Positions 22,867 to 32,700 of a stretch of DNA of 64,000 nt are shown in pieces. The translations under genes were made by a program, and so were the position numbers. Below the pieces are notes generated by a model. It ran no database searches. It saw nothing but the letters and a program-made list of their open reading frames with translations, and was not told where the DNA came from. Within the stretch, counting starts at the first letter, position 1. Every line of letters begins with the position of its first letter. The stretch comes from Pachypanchax playfairii (taxonomy: Eukaryota; Chordata; Actinopteri; Cyprinodontiformes; Aplocheilidae), in contig SSNP01000151.1 in the NCBI GenBank assembly GCA_006937955.1, positions 1,060,886 through 1,124,885 on the forward strand, given 5' to 3'.

Positions 22867-23415
22867 TAGTATTTTAGAGTGTGGTACTTCTGGAACCAGG
22901 GCACAACACATAATGCAATAACACACTGGCTGCACCTGTACTTCACCTGATGTTAACTTTTAGGCAGGTGTGATCTGAGCACATAGTACAGTCCCACTTG
23001 GTGTCACTGTATACAGGAAAGTGGGCCTCCATCAATCGTTGTGTGATTTCTCTCCATGCAGTAAAGGTCTTGCCCCCCTATGAGAGCAAGGTATACTGTT
23101 TCCTGCCCCGCTGCGCATAATGTACTCTCTTCCTGTTTGCTACAGCTTTTAGCCAGCAGGATGCTAGGCGTGGTTTTAACTGCGGGAGCTGCCAAATACT
23201 AACGAACAATGGAGTTGTGACGAAACAAGTACAGGCCATTCGAACTTGGGAGAACTTGGGTTTTATCGCCACCTGCGTAGTTTGAGAGATAAAAACTGAA
23301 AGAGAAGTTGTTGACCTGTTTTCACACCCACTATGAAGGTAAGAACACCTGTGGAGCTAAAATATTCAACAGAAACGTCAGAAAAAAACGTTTTTAATGG
23401 AAGGGCCTCTTTAAG
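22867..23415 (+). repeat. Unclassified repeat E, copy 1
   Basis: TTAGAGTGTGGTAC followed by a gapped match through ACACACTGG(C/T)TGCAC, ACTTTTAGG and CA(C/G)AGTCC is shared with 29305-29460. Outside that block the two copies diverge. The nature of the repeat is unknown. Confidence 0.45.
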
Positions 23416-24254
23416 TTCCACCATCAGCTATTTTGGGTCAGCTCACTTTCATTCACCATTTTGCCTCCTATGTTTTACCTGTTGTCTGTATTATTTGATC
23501 ATATAAATAAACTATTTTTTCTGAAAATAATGTCTGCACCCAGTTCCTCAGATCCTTTATGTTACTTCCTTCCACCTAGCTGAATTGGGTCGCAACACCA
23601 TTTGATTAACTGCTAATCAGCTAGCATGACAACCTACAAAAAAAAAGCAGAAATCCTAGCAATTTGATGATTTAGAGTATTAAGAATCCCAAGAAAAAAA
23701 CAAGAGATTAAAAATAGAAAAGAATAAACAAACATTAACTCAGATGCCACACTGATCCTTCTCTTAGCCCTTCAGACCTCTCAGCTGAAAGGTTAAGGAC
23801 TAATCATATTGAAAACTCATTGCCTCTAATTGTCCTGCTAAAAAGTTAATTGGGTATTACTCATTGAAGTTTACACTAATTATCTAAATTAGAGGCATTA
23901 AAAGCTTTAACAGAGGCACAGACTTTGGTTGGTAATATAGATTTACTAATTGCCTATGGAGTAAGGCTTCTCATCTCTAGAGACATTAGCAGACAGTCTG
24001 ACAAGGTGTCATACACAGACAAACACCAATTGGTGGCAAGTTTTTTTATGATGTCAACCAACTGTGGCTGATTATTATCAAAAGATGCAGTGTGCGCTCA
24101 TTCAAAGTATGTCAGGATAACCTCCAAGTATTAACTAATTAGACACAGGGAATGACATGAAAAACAGCTTGTGGGCTCATCAACTCACTTTTATTGATCA
24201 TTAGGTATTTGACTTTAGGGTTCTGCTGTGTTTGCCCTCTGTTCACTCAAGTTT
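23416..24254. other. Unannotated sequence
   Basis: No feature recognised. Confidence 0.45.
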
Positions 24255-24595
24255 AAATGGTAAATGGCGTGCACTTACATAGCGCATTTTTTAAGTCAGA
24301 TGACTCCTAAAGAATTTAAACTACAGTCATTACAGATTCACACACACTCACATGTTTGGTGGTGATAAACTACACACATTGTAGCCACAGCTGTCCTGGG
24401 ACACACACAGAGGTGACATTGCCAGATACAGGCACCAGCGGACCCTCCGACCACCACCAAACAGGCAGGATGGGTGAAGTGTCCTGCCCAAGGACACTTT
24501 GGTCAAGCAATCTTTCTGGGCTGAGCAGGGATTCGAGGTGGTGACTCTCCAGTTACCAGACGACCCATTTTACTGCTTGAGCCACGGTCACCCCA
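24255..24595 (+). repeat. Dispersed repeat family D, copy 2
   Basis: Opens GGTAAATGGCGTGCACTTAC, has TGCCCAAGGACACTTTGG and ends TTACTGCTTGAGCCACGG. Closer to the copy at 28868 than to the others; both contain CACCACCAAACAGGCA. Confidence 0.7.
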
Positions 24596-24764
24596 AATTT
24601 CAAAATATAACAGAAGTATCTATGCCTTTACTGACTTTTGAGCTATTTCTCTGATTGATTTCAATAAAAACACATACAAAAAGCTTAAAAATCATCAGAA
24701 TTAGATATTTGAAAACACATTAACAATTTTCAAATCCCAAGAAAATATCCACATATGAATTTAT

Positions 24765-25618
24765 TGTGAGGATCTCTGCTGCTGGTGGTGGTGCTGTGAA
24801 CTAATTGTCTTGCAGGGCGTGGCAGCAGATGATCAGTGAAGACAGGTGTGGATCATTACCCAGCTCAGGAGAGCTGGGTACTTAAGCGGAGGAGGAACAA
24901 GAGACAGGCGCCAGTTTGTTCCACTACATTTCGTGGTAACAGAGTGGCCTGTGATTATTGACCAGAGCGATTATAGCAGTGTTTAACCTGCCCTCTCTTT
25001 CCCTGTGTTTAGCCCGCTGTCCTGGAGCTCCTCTCCCGACCGCAGAACCTCAGCGTGGTTACCGACCCGCTCATCGTGAGGACTGGCTTCACCCTGGAAC
25101 GTACTAGAGCTCCGTTGCGGTGTCACGCGACCAGCTCTCTCCCTCTGGCTCCCTGTCTGTCTCTGGCTTCCTCTGATCCACACCTTCCCGGTCCACACGC
25201 TGCTGTCAGCCCTGCTGCAGTCACGTCTGCACACACAGCACCCGGACCAGGATTTCATACCACGAACATCGACAGCCTGGATCACCACCCCTGCAGCAGC
25301 ATCCTCGGATCTCTCCTCACACCCGGACGTCAAACACGATTACGTGAGTTAAGCGAGCACAATCCCCGCACACCGCAGATGGTATCTCAGCCTGTCACTA
25401 ACCTCTCTCTCTCTCATAACCCAGGACCGTTCCTGTCCCGCACCAGCCCCGTCCTGAGTCTCTTCGTGCACATTTATTATTCACGTGTGTGTAAATTGGA
25501 GCACTGTAATATAATAAACACTGTTATCACTGAACGCTGTTTCCTCGCTCTGTGTGTGTTTGGAGTTTGGGTCACTTTGGGAGCTCGAAAACAACCCCAC
25601 CTGGTTCGAACCATGACA
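24765..25618 (+). repeat. 5' LTR of the Gypsy element, 854 bp
   Basis: TG...CA boundaries. A TATA-like TACTTAAG at 24879-24886 lies about 28 nt before 24910, the likely transcription start (see the self-priming feature). AATAAA at 25513-25518 is the likely poly(A) signal. On this reading U3 is only about 145 bp and R is long. The final bases ACCATGACA contain the gag start codon. Confidence 0.9.
24910..24921 (+). promoter_or_regulatory. Inferred transcript 5' end acting as self-primer
   Basis: GCCAGTTTGTTC is the exact reverse complement of the 12 nt immediately after the 5' LTR (25619-25630). In Tf1/sushi-type elements the mRNA's own 5' end primes minus-strand synthesis in place of a tRNA. 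The TATA-like word upstream is at the right distance for a start at 24910. Confidence 0.65.
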
Positions 25619-25745
25619 GAACAAACTGGCCAAGAGAGCTCCCAGACCCAGCTCCAGACCGCACTCACCCAGCAGGGGATACTGCTGGGCCGGCATGACG
25701 CCTTCATGCAAGAGATAGCGAGGACTCAAGCTAACTTGTCTACGG
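25613..25745 (+). pseudogene. gag N terminus of the Gypsy element, cut at the assembly N
   Basis: ATG at 25613-25615 lies inside the last bases of the LTR and opens a frame of 44 codons, rich in Gln and Thr (MTEQTGQESSQ, then a helical GRHDAFMQEIARTQ). Short gag N termini of this look are usual in fish chromoviral elements. The frame is cut by the ambiguous base at 25746. The longer open frame that begins at 25055 upstream lies within the LTR and is not a real protein start. Nothing of the capsid or nucleocapsid is present. Confidence 0.75.
25619..25630 (+). promoter_or_regulatory. Primer-binding site, self-priming type
   Basis: GAACAAACTGGC abuts the LTR directly and pairs perfectly with 24910-24921. 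I do not recognise a tRNA 3'-end complement here. It overlaps gag codons 3-6. Confidence 0.65.
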
Positions 25746-25746
25746 N
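25746..25746. other. Ambiguous base N, probable collapsed gap
   Basis: The only N in the window. It sits exactly where gag N-terminal sequence jumps to the integrase C terminus, so about 4 kb of expected gag-pol is missing at this base. Confidence 0.9.
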
Positions 25747-26470
25747 CCCAGACTCTCACCCGGATCCTCTTATCTCCTCTGTACAGGGCCACCTCCGCAA
25801 GGTCCGGCGGATCTGGACTACGACCCAGAATGCCCTCCAGAGGACGGCCGCCCAAAACAAAAGATGGGCGGACAGGAAGAGGATCCCGGCCCCCACGTAT
25901 GTTACAGGTCAGAAAGTCTGGTTATCTGCCCAGGACTTCCCGTTTAAAGCAGCAAACCGGAAGCTAGCCCCCAGGTTCCTGGGTCCCTACGAGGTGGAAG
26001 CCGTGATCAGCCCCACTACTCTCCGGCTGAAACTACCCCGTAATTTCAGAATTCACCCAGTCTTTCACGTTTCACAGATCAAACCAGTGCACACCAGTCC
26101 CCTTAACCCTGACACACCGCCCCCTCCGCCCCGCATCATAGATGGACACCCAGCCTTCACAGTGCGTAGGATCGTGGGAGTCCGTCCTCGGGGCCGTGGG
26201 TGTCAGTACCTCGTGGACTGGGAGGGATATGGCCTCGAGGACCGGTCTTGGGTTCCCCGGTCCGCGATACTCGACCCTACCCTCATCACTGATTTCGAAA
26301 GGTCTGCCGCATCCACGTCATCCGCTATTGCCACCACCTCCACCTCCTCCATCCGTGCCAGGCCCTCCTCGCCCCCGTCCTCCGCCCCGTCTCAGTTTAG
26401 GGCCCCTACTAACACTCTGCTTTTTTCAGGTGTTGGGTCGCTGGGTCGGCCGCCAGGGGGCGTCCGTTAA
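25747..26470 (+). pseudogene. Integrase C terminus with GPY/F module and chromodomain
   Basis: Last part of pol. In order: the tail of the integrase core (SSVQGHLRKVRRIW, AAQNKRWADRKR), the GPY/F module (RKLAPRFLGPYEVEAVI, HPVFHVSQIKPV), a proline-rich spacer, and a chromodomain (FTVRRIVGVRPRG, YLVDWEGYGLEDRSWVP). The frame ends with a Ser/Pro-rich tail and TAA at 26468-26470. The chromodomain is the targeting module that binds modified histone tails and defines chromoviruses. Protease, reverse transcriptase, RNase H and the catalytic part of integrase are absent upstream of the N. What remains is stop-free, in keeping with a young copy. Confidence 0.9.
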
Positions 26471-26482
26471 GGGGGGGGGTAC
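26469..26482 (+). promoter_or_regulatory. Polypurine tract
   Basis: AAGGGGGGGGGTAC lies directly before the 3' LTR and overlaps the pol stop codon. This is the expected plus-strand primer position. Confidence 0.8.
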
Positions 26483-26975
26483 TGTGAGGATCTCTGCTGC
26501 TGGTGGTGGTGCTGTGAACTAATTGTCTTGCAGGGCGTGGCAGCAGATGATCAGTGAAGACAGGTGTGGATCATTACCCAGCTCAGGAGAGCTGGGTACT
26601 TAAGCGGAGGAGGAACAAGAGACAGGCGCCAGTTTGTTCCACTACATTTCGTGGTAACAGAGTGGCCTGTGATTATTGACCAGAGCGATTATAGCAGTGT
26701 TTAACCTGCCCTCTCTTTCCCTGTGTTTAGCCCGCTGTCCTGGAGCTCCTCTCCCGACCGCAGAACCTCAGCGTGGTTACCGACCCGCTCATCGTGAGGA
26801 CTGGCTTCACCCTGGAACGTACTAGAGCTCCGTTGCGGTGTCACGCGACCAGCTCTCTCCCTCTGGCTCCCTGTCTGTCTCTGGCTTCCTCTGATCCACA
26901 CCTTCCCGGTCCACACGCTGCTGTCAGCCCTGCTGCAGTCACGTCTGCACACACAGCACCCGGACCAGGATTTCA

Positions 26976-28315
26976 AGTTTCAAGTTTATTTCAAGTTCAA
27001 GTTTATTTATTTATAAAGCGCCAGTTCATGACAAAGTCATTTCAAGGCACTTCACAGAAAAATCAATCAATTAATAATAAAACATTTTCTATCTAAGGAA
27101 CCAGCCGATTGGGCTGAATTGTTATTTCAGCACAATCCCCCATCCTGAGCAAGCACAACTGGCGACAGTGGAAAGGAACGACTCCCTTTTAACAGGAAGA
27201 AACCTCTAGCAGAACCCGGCTCAGGATGGGCGGCCTTCTGCCTTAGCCGACTGGGGTCTGAGCTGACAGGAAAGAGACACAGACAAACACAGATGTATTT
27301 AGGCCAGTCGTCATGTCTATGGAAAGATAAACAGAGAAACAGTTAATGGCAGCAGTAACAATCAAAGCAATAACAATTTGATGGTTCTAGTGGGAATATT
27401 TCATCCCTTGTTTATGTGAGATACACCCTCCTCAGAGGCAGCCACAGTAAAGAAAGACAGCAGAGTGAAAAAAAATGTGGTCAGTATGTCCTCCGGCAGT
27501 CTAAACCTATAGCAGCATAACTAAAGGGAAAGCTCAGGAGAACCCAAGCTAACCCTGACTATAGGATTGTGTAAAAAGGAAAGTTTTAAGTCTATTCTTA
27601 AAACTACACAAGGTGTCTGCCTCACGGATAAAAAGTGGAAGCTGGTTCCACAGGAGAGGAGCCTGATAATTAAAAGCTCTTCCTCCCATTCTACTTTTAG
27701 AAATTCTAGGAACTACAAGCAGACCTGCAGTCTGAGAGCGAAGTGCTCTGTTAGGAGCATATGGAACAATAAGATCTTTAATATAAGCTGGAGCTTGGTC
27801 GTTCAAGGCCTTATACGTCAAAAGTAAAACCTTAAACTTTATTCTAGACCTTACAGGGAGCCAATGAAGTGATGCTAAAACAGGAGAAATATGGTCTCTC
27901 CTTCTAACTCTCGTCAGAACTCTGGCAGCAGCATTTTGGATCAGCTGGAGGCCTTTAACAGCACTATTAGAACACCCTGATAATAATGAATTACAGTAAT
28001 CAAGTCTAGAAGTAATAAATGCGTGAACTAAAGTTTCAGCATCCCTTTGATTCAAAATGCTCCTAATTTTAGCAACATTACGTAGGTGGAAGTAAGCCGT
28101 CCTGGTAACATGCTTTATATGAGAACTAAAGGACATGTCCTGGTCAAAGATAACACCCAGGTTCTTTACCTTCTTGTTGGAGGCCAAATTAATGCCATCC
28201 AACGTAGATGACTGACTACACAACTTGTTCCTAAGATTCTCAGGCCCAAAAGTCACAACCTCTGTCTTGTCTGAATTTAAAAGCAAAAAATTAAGCGTCA
28301 TATTTAAGCATAAGC
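26976..28315 (-). mobile_element. 5'-truncated L2 LINE inserted in the 3' LTR, 7-bp target duplication
   Basis: GATTTCA is duplicated at 26969-26975 and 28316-28322, and is single in the 5' LTR. The minus-strand element ends in a short-repeat tail (CAAGTTTCAAGTTTATTT on the plus strand), preceded by the L2 3' region with AAAGCGCCAGTTCATGACAA. It contains part of the reverse-transcriptase frame and is truncated at its 5' end (28315). The same 3' end occurs at the right edge of the window. Confidence 0.9.
27549..28301 (-). CDS. L2 LINE ORF2 fragment, C-terminal reverse-transcriptase region
   Basis: A 250-residue stop-free frame covering the thumb and C-terminal region of an L2/CR1-group ORF2 protein. 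Diagnostic segments: FLLLNSDKTEVVTFGP, LGVIFDQDMSFSSHI, AFITSRLDYCNSLLSGC, LQLIQNAAARVLTRVR, LASLHWLPVRSRIKFKVLLL and PLLWNQLPLFIREA. The endonuclease and the catalytic FADD box lie upstream in a full element and are missing through 5' truncation, so the fragment cannot support retrotransposition. The frame is open throughout, indicating a recent insertion, as expected for an element inside a young LTR. Confidence 0.85.
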   Translation of the reverse strand: MTLNFLLLNSDKTEVVTFGPENLRNKLCSQSSTLDGINLASNKKVKNLGVIFDQDMSFSSHIKHVTRTAYFHLRNVAKIRSILNQRDAETLVHAFITSRLDYCNSLLSGCSNSAVKGLQLIQNAAARVLTRVRRRDHISPVLASLHWLPVRSRIKFKVLLLTYKALNDQAPAYIKDLIVPYAPNRALRSQTAGLLVVPRISKSRMGGRAFNYQAPLLWNQLPLFIREADTLCSFKNRLKTFLFTQSYSQG

Positions 28316-28867
28316 GATTTCATACCACGAACATCGACAGCCTGGATCACCACCCCTGCGGCAGCATCCTCGGATCTCTCCTCACACCCGGACGTCAAAC
28401 ACGATTCCGTGAGTTAAGCGAGCACGATCCCCGCACACCGCAGCTGGTATCTCAGCCTGTCACTAACCTCTCTCTCTCTCATAACCCAGGACCGTTCCTG
28501 TCCCGCACCAGCCCCGTCCTGAGTCTCTTCGTGCACATTTATTATTCACGTGTGTGTAAATTGGAGCACTGTAATATAATAAACACTGTTATCACTGAAC
28601 GCTGTTTCCTCGCTCTGTGTGTGTTTGGAGTTTGGGTCACTTTGGGAGCTCGAAAACAACCCCACCTGGTTCGAACCATGACATTTATATAAACAGAACA
28701 ACAGAAAACCTGAGAAAATCTGTAGAAAAAACAGCAAAAATATTATGATTAATCATAAATTAATTCTCACAAAACTGACTAAAGAAATACATGTTATTTG
28801 TTGATCCTTACTTTGGAATAAATTGCATTACAAAAAGTACTAGCACAATTAATTTGACAGTTTTCCT

Positions 28868-29195
28868 TTTAGTAAATGCACTTTTACAGCTCATTTTTAG
28901 GTCAGACTCTGACCAAAGCGCTTCATACTACAGTTGTCACTCACACACACACACACGTTTAGTAGTGAGAAACTACATAATGTACCCATGGCTGTTGTGG
29001 GGCACACACTGACAGACGTTTGGCTGCCAGGCACAAGCGTCACTGGGCCCTCTGAGCACCACCAAACAGGCAAAGGTGGGTGAAGTGTCTTGCCCAAGGA
29101 CACAACAGCAACGCAGTCTTTCTGGACAGAGCAGCGATTCGAACCAGTGACTCTGGTTACCAGACAACCTGTTTTACCTCCTGAGCCACTGCTAC
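28868..29195 (+). repeat. Dispersed repeat family D, copy 3
   Basis: Contains ACCAAAGCGCTTCATACTAC, CACCACCAAACAGGCA, CTTGCCCAAGGACACAACAG and ends CCTCCTGAGCCACTGC. Non-coding. Confidence 0.7.
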
Positions 29196-29760
29196 TCATA
29201 GAAACAAAAGCATTGTCTTTAATTTGCATTTCTTAACAGAAGCATTTATACAGTCAATTACATTTGTACCTACATGTCCAGGAGACACAGTTTGTAAACT
29301 TTTAGAGTGTGGTACCTTTGAAAGCAGGATACAAGCAGGGTACAGCACAGCAGGATACAGCACACAGTGCAACACCACACTGGTTGCACTATTATGTCGT
29401 CTGATGATAACCTTTAGGGCTAGTGCAATCAGAATACACAGCATAGTCCGGCCTGCCACCATTGTTTCCCCCAAAAAAGACATTGAGATCTCCGAGGCTC
29501 CGAAGAAGCTGCTCGACCCGCCGACTTCACCACCCTCCACAGTACCAGCCTTGATATTACAGACTATTCACCGTATTATGCAATTATATGCAATTAGGCG
29601 ATTGATAATTTTTTTTATTATATCTATTTCAAATAAAATGTTTAAAGGAAATTATGTGCCCTCATTTTGCACTCCTGTAAAACGCCCTGTGGAGATATTA
29701 GTTTTTCAAAAATATAGCTTTTTATGAAAACTTTCCATATTCCACCTTTAACTGAGTGTT
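29196..29760 (+). repeat. Unclassified repeat E, copy 2, with flanking AT-rich sequence
   Basis: TTAGAGTGTGGTACCTTTGA at about 29304 matches repeat E copy 1. An internal short tandem array (CAGGATACAAGCAGGGTACA then CAGCAGGATACAGCACA) sits at 29325-29365. The right edge TTTCCATATTCCACCTTTAA resembles the outer end of a TTAA-type MITE. No gene. Confidence 0.4.
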
Positions 29761-30078
29761 TCTGGTGTGGTGATTACTGCTGCTCTGAATGTCACTCAGC
29801 TGGTAACATTTTTTAACCATGTTAATGTGCGGACAGCTGCACATGCACACTGAACTTTGAGAGGAGAGAAAATCAGTGCTGGTAGCAGCTGGTTACATCA
29901 TGAAAATTAATAGTGGTGCTTTTTTAAAAACTGATGAGGACAAATTTATCAGGAGGAGAAAAAAGAAAGAGGAAGAAAACAGTAGAAGAAATTCATTTTT
30001 TTGGTATTTCAGTTTTAATATTTAATGTGAAATATTAATCTAATGTTCCTGTGTGTCTCTCCATTTGTTTCCCTATAG

Positions 30079-30176
30079 GTTCTTCTTCCGTGGTGACTGA
30101 GTTTGAAGTTCCATTTGATCCCACAGAAACCTCCAGTGTACAACCAGCAGTTCTTCCAGGTGACCCAACTGAGTGA
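30079..30176 (+). CDS. Possible isolated terminal exon of an unknown gene
   Basis: A polypyrimidine tract ending TTTCCCTATAG precedes an open stretch of 31 codons (SSSVVTEFEVPFDPTETSSV and a short tail) that ends in TGA. The residues look protein-like, acidic and Ser/Thr-rich. An internal CAG|GTGACC could instead be a donor. I recognise no family and see no partner exons, so this may be chance. Confidence 0.25.
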
Positions 30177-30204
30177 CCATCTGACCTCTTGGAGTCAGAA
30201 AAGA

Positions 30205-30320
30205 TTAATCAGGTTATCATAGGGTTATTGACTATTATGGATATCCAGATCCGATCTCGTGATCGGAAATCGGGCCTGATCACGTAGTTTCAGACTCAAT
30301 TGGAATATGACGTTACCTCC
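30205..30320 (+). repeat. hAT-like MITE fragment
   Basis: GATATCCAGATCCGATCTCG, GGAAATCGGGCCTGATCACG and ATGACGTTACCTCCCAATCA appear in the order seen in a common fish hAT-derived repeat. Ends are not defined. Confidence 0.4.
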
Positions 30321-30516
30321 CAATCAGGACTCTGACATACAGTATATGTACTGTATATATAATATATATTATCATTATTTTTTAACGCATCTATACACTT
30401 TTTCGCGTGACGTCAGTATCTGGGACACTTTCCCTCGCAACCCGCAGCCGCCATTTTAAGAGGGGGTGCGTTTCCTTGACAACCGCAATGTATGTGAATG
30501 TGAATATCTTATCAAC
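30321..30516. other. Unannotated sequence with an AT-rich run
   Basis: A TATATAATATATAT run near 30350-30372 and a GC-richer patch with TGACGTCAG near 30408 and GCCGCCATTTT at 30447. No gene is recognised. Confidence 0.35.
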
Positions 30517-31440
30517 AGTCCAGGGGTCTCATTTCTAAAACTTTGTGTAGAATCCTTACTAAAACTGTACTTAAGCTCAGCAAAAAAAAATCTACATATG
30601 CCAAGTAAGTTTGTGATCTATAAAACATGGAGTACGCACAGCTGCATGCAATCTCCGCTTTATGAATCCCACTCTATCTAGAAATGTGCTCAGGTGTTTC
30701 CGCATCACATCCCACCCTCAACACGCCCACTTTCTGCCATAAATGGTAAATGCAAAGTGCCATACATATACATAAGCCGGCTTGTTGCCGCATGAGGTGG
30801 AAAAACAAAAGGAAGTGCTTTTTGGAGGTCACAGCAGTGGCATAACAAATAAGAGAAAATCCATGGAGTGGCACAGCGTTGCTGAAGCCGTCAATGTTGT
30901 GAGTTCTTTAGAGAGATCTGTGGCGGATATCAAAAAAATGTTCCGATCTTAAGGTGGACGCAAAAAAAAGATGGCTTGCCACCGCCAGAGTGTGTCTGCC
31001 ACTGGCGGAGGCCCTAGCAACTCTGATCCCCCACTGCTCGCTGTTAGGATCTCAGCAGTAAGCAGGCCAGCAAGCGTGCATGGCATCGTGCCAGAGAAAG
31101 AGGGAGACACTGACCATGCAGAGGAGACTAAGCCTTTTATTACTAAAGATCAAATGTGTCCGTCATTAAAATATAAAACAAAACCAAATCTCGTTGTTTT
31201 CCCCCCAGTGACTCTGGACGACGTGTCCAACGAGGCATCCCGGGCGGCAACCGAAGATGTGGTTGCAGGGGGTTGTAGCAGCACTGCAGGTACTCTCCAT
31301 GTCCAAAATGTGCGTAAGCCAGGTCCTTACTCAACTTAAAGTTGCGCACATTTTTCTGCTATGTTTTTTTAATAAATCCCAAAGTTTGCGTGGAAAGTTT
31401 CTTACACAGTTTTCCGACCCCGTTTTTTTAATTGGCTCGG
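30517..31440 (+). mobile_element. Harbinger-group element remnant, copy C, with Myb-like coding remnant
   Basis: The left end GGGGTCTCATTTCTAAAACT and following TGTGTAGAATCCTTACTAAA have the style of Harbinger termini whose first bases imitate RNA-like words. The right end near 31390-31430 (AAAGTTTGCGTGG, GTTTCTTACACAGTTTT, CCGACCCC) is only partly inverted relative to it. A Myb/SANT coding remnant lies inside. Confidence 0.5.
30785..31339 (+). pseudogene. Myb/SANT-like (NAIF1-type) Harbinger accessory protein, broken
   Basis: The first part, in a frame from about 30785, reads EVLFGGHSS, NKRKSMEWHSVAEAVNVV and ERSVADIKKMF, the NAIF1/Myb_DNA-bind_5 helix bundle, and is stopped by TAA at about 30950. 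The remainder is open from 30971 (MACHRQSVSATGGGPSNSD, then VPEKEGDTDH), the usual C-terminal continuation, to a stop at 31339. This family is the DNA-binding partner in a second Harbinger lineage, distinct from the trihelix-type partner at 4642-5926. Confidence 0.65.
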
Positions 31441-32479
31441 TGGATGATGTTGCGTTCGGGAGGGTGCCACATTAGCTCCACTAGCTTTGCTACCTGCGTT
31501 AGCATGAGTCCCGATGTTAGTTTATAATCATATTAAATCCCTAGGATATTATCTTAAACTCGTTCATGGAGTGGAGGTGATCACTCACTGCATGCAGAAG
31601 ACAGCCTATGATCATTTCACTCTTCTGCTTATCGAATTACGTAACGTTATTGTTTTATTCAATAACGTATTGTCCATCCACCGGTATGTGTGCTTTCGGA
31701 CTGTTTGCGAGCTCACAGTAGAGAAATGCGTTTTCGTCATGTTTGTTTTTACACACAAGTAACAACTTCATGACTCCACATTGGGAGGAAGCCCAGGGGA
31801 AACCCCAGGACGTGCTGGAGTGGCCGCAACCGGCTGTCGTCCCAGGATTGCTTGCTGTCCTGTCCCTGCAGTTAAATATTAAAATAGGGTGAATTAAATA
31901 CAAAATAAGAAACATCCTGGATCTGTTTATTTGCTCCTTTTTCTTCTTTTTTTAAATGTATTATAGAAGTATTTGATTGGGACTTGGCATTGGCAGATTC
32001 TCAAAATCAAATGACTTGGACTCGAGGGCAAAAAAACTTGATTGGGACATACTATAAAGGAGAACTTCACATTCTCCAAAACACATAACGGCTGAAGTTT
32101 CCACTACCTCTACACCAACAGAATAAATGACTTTTCCACAAGAAAAAACAGGACATATATTCTGAGAGAATTATGGTGTTTTGATAAAAAGAATGAAGAG
32201 GAACAAATAAAGGGTCTAAATTAGTAATGTGTGATAACAATGATTTTCTTTCCAATCTGATATCAAGTAAATTCTAGGCCAGTATTTGCAATACTGATCT
32301 GATACCAATACTTTCCTCTAAAATTTAGTTTGGAAAATCATTTTTAAAAGTAGTGTAATTAAGGAGGCTGTCATTGTTTGAATAGCACAAATGCGTAGAA
32401 AACAGATGATTTAAATTACTTTCCCCAGTTTAGCAACGGTGCAAAATTTCTCAACAACTCCACATTCTCTCCGACCGCA
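31441..32479. other. Unannotated sequence
   Basis: No coding, RNA or transposon feature recognised. Confidence 0.45.
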
Positions 32480-32700
32480 TCCATTTCGAGGATTTATTGT
32501 TCCCACTTTTGCGGAAAGGGGAAATTTATTCTCTGCATTTAACCCATCCCCGGGTAGCAGAGCGCTGCCTTTGTTATGGCGCCTGGGGCCAGTTTTTGGG
32601 GTTCAGTATCTTGCCCAGGAATACCTCGACACATTGCTTGCCAGGACTGGAGATCAAACCACCAACTTCTCAACCAGAGGACAAACTCGTGGGGGAATAA
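32480..32700 (+). repeat. Dispersed repeat family D, copy 4, divergent
   Basis: GGGGTTCAGTATCTTGCCCA then ATACCTCGACACATTG and CAAACCACCAACTTCTCAAC keep the order of the family core. The 5' half differs strongly. Confidence 0.5.

Larger units (their letters stand above)
26483..28683 (+). repeat. 3' LTR of the Gypsy element, interrupted by L2
   Basis: Left portion 26483-26975 reads identical to the 5' LTR by eye; right portion 28316-28683 shows four substitutions. The two portions are separated by the L2 copy at 26976-28315. Confidence 0.9.
24760..28688 (+). mobile_element. Ty3/Gypsy chromodomain retrotransposon with TTTAT target duplication
   Basis: LTRs at 24765-25618 and 26483-28683 (the latter split by an L2 insertion) start TGTGAGG and end ATGACA. 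TTTAT flanks both outer ends (24760-24764 and 28684-28688), a perfect 5-bp duplication. Internal sequence is only 864 bp: a gag start, one N, then the integrase C terminus with chromodomain, and a polypurine run before the 3' LTR. I counted four substitutions between the LTRs, so the insertion is young. A self-priming-type primer site and the chromodomain place it with the Tf1/sushi group known from fish. Confidence 0.92.

Noticed and set aside
23341..23352. ATGAAG|GTAAGA as a first exon with donor
   Set aside because: A two-codon exon with no upstream promoter evidence or downstream partner; likely chance.
25055..26470. Single 471-residue protein
   Set aside because: It begins inside the 5' LTR, crosses the N at 25746 and fuses unrelated parts. 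Only gag from 25613 and the pol tail after 25747 are real coding sequence.
26773..27096. 107-residue frame
   Set aside because: It lies in the 3' LTR and runs into the L2 tail. It repeats the 5' LTR frame and has no protein character.
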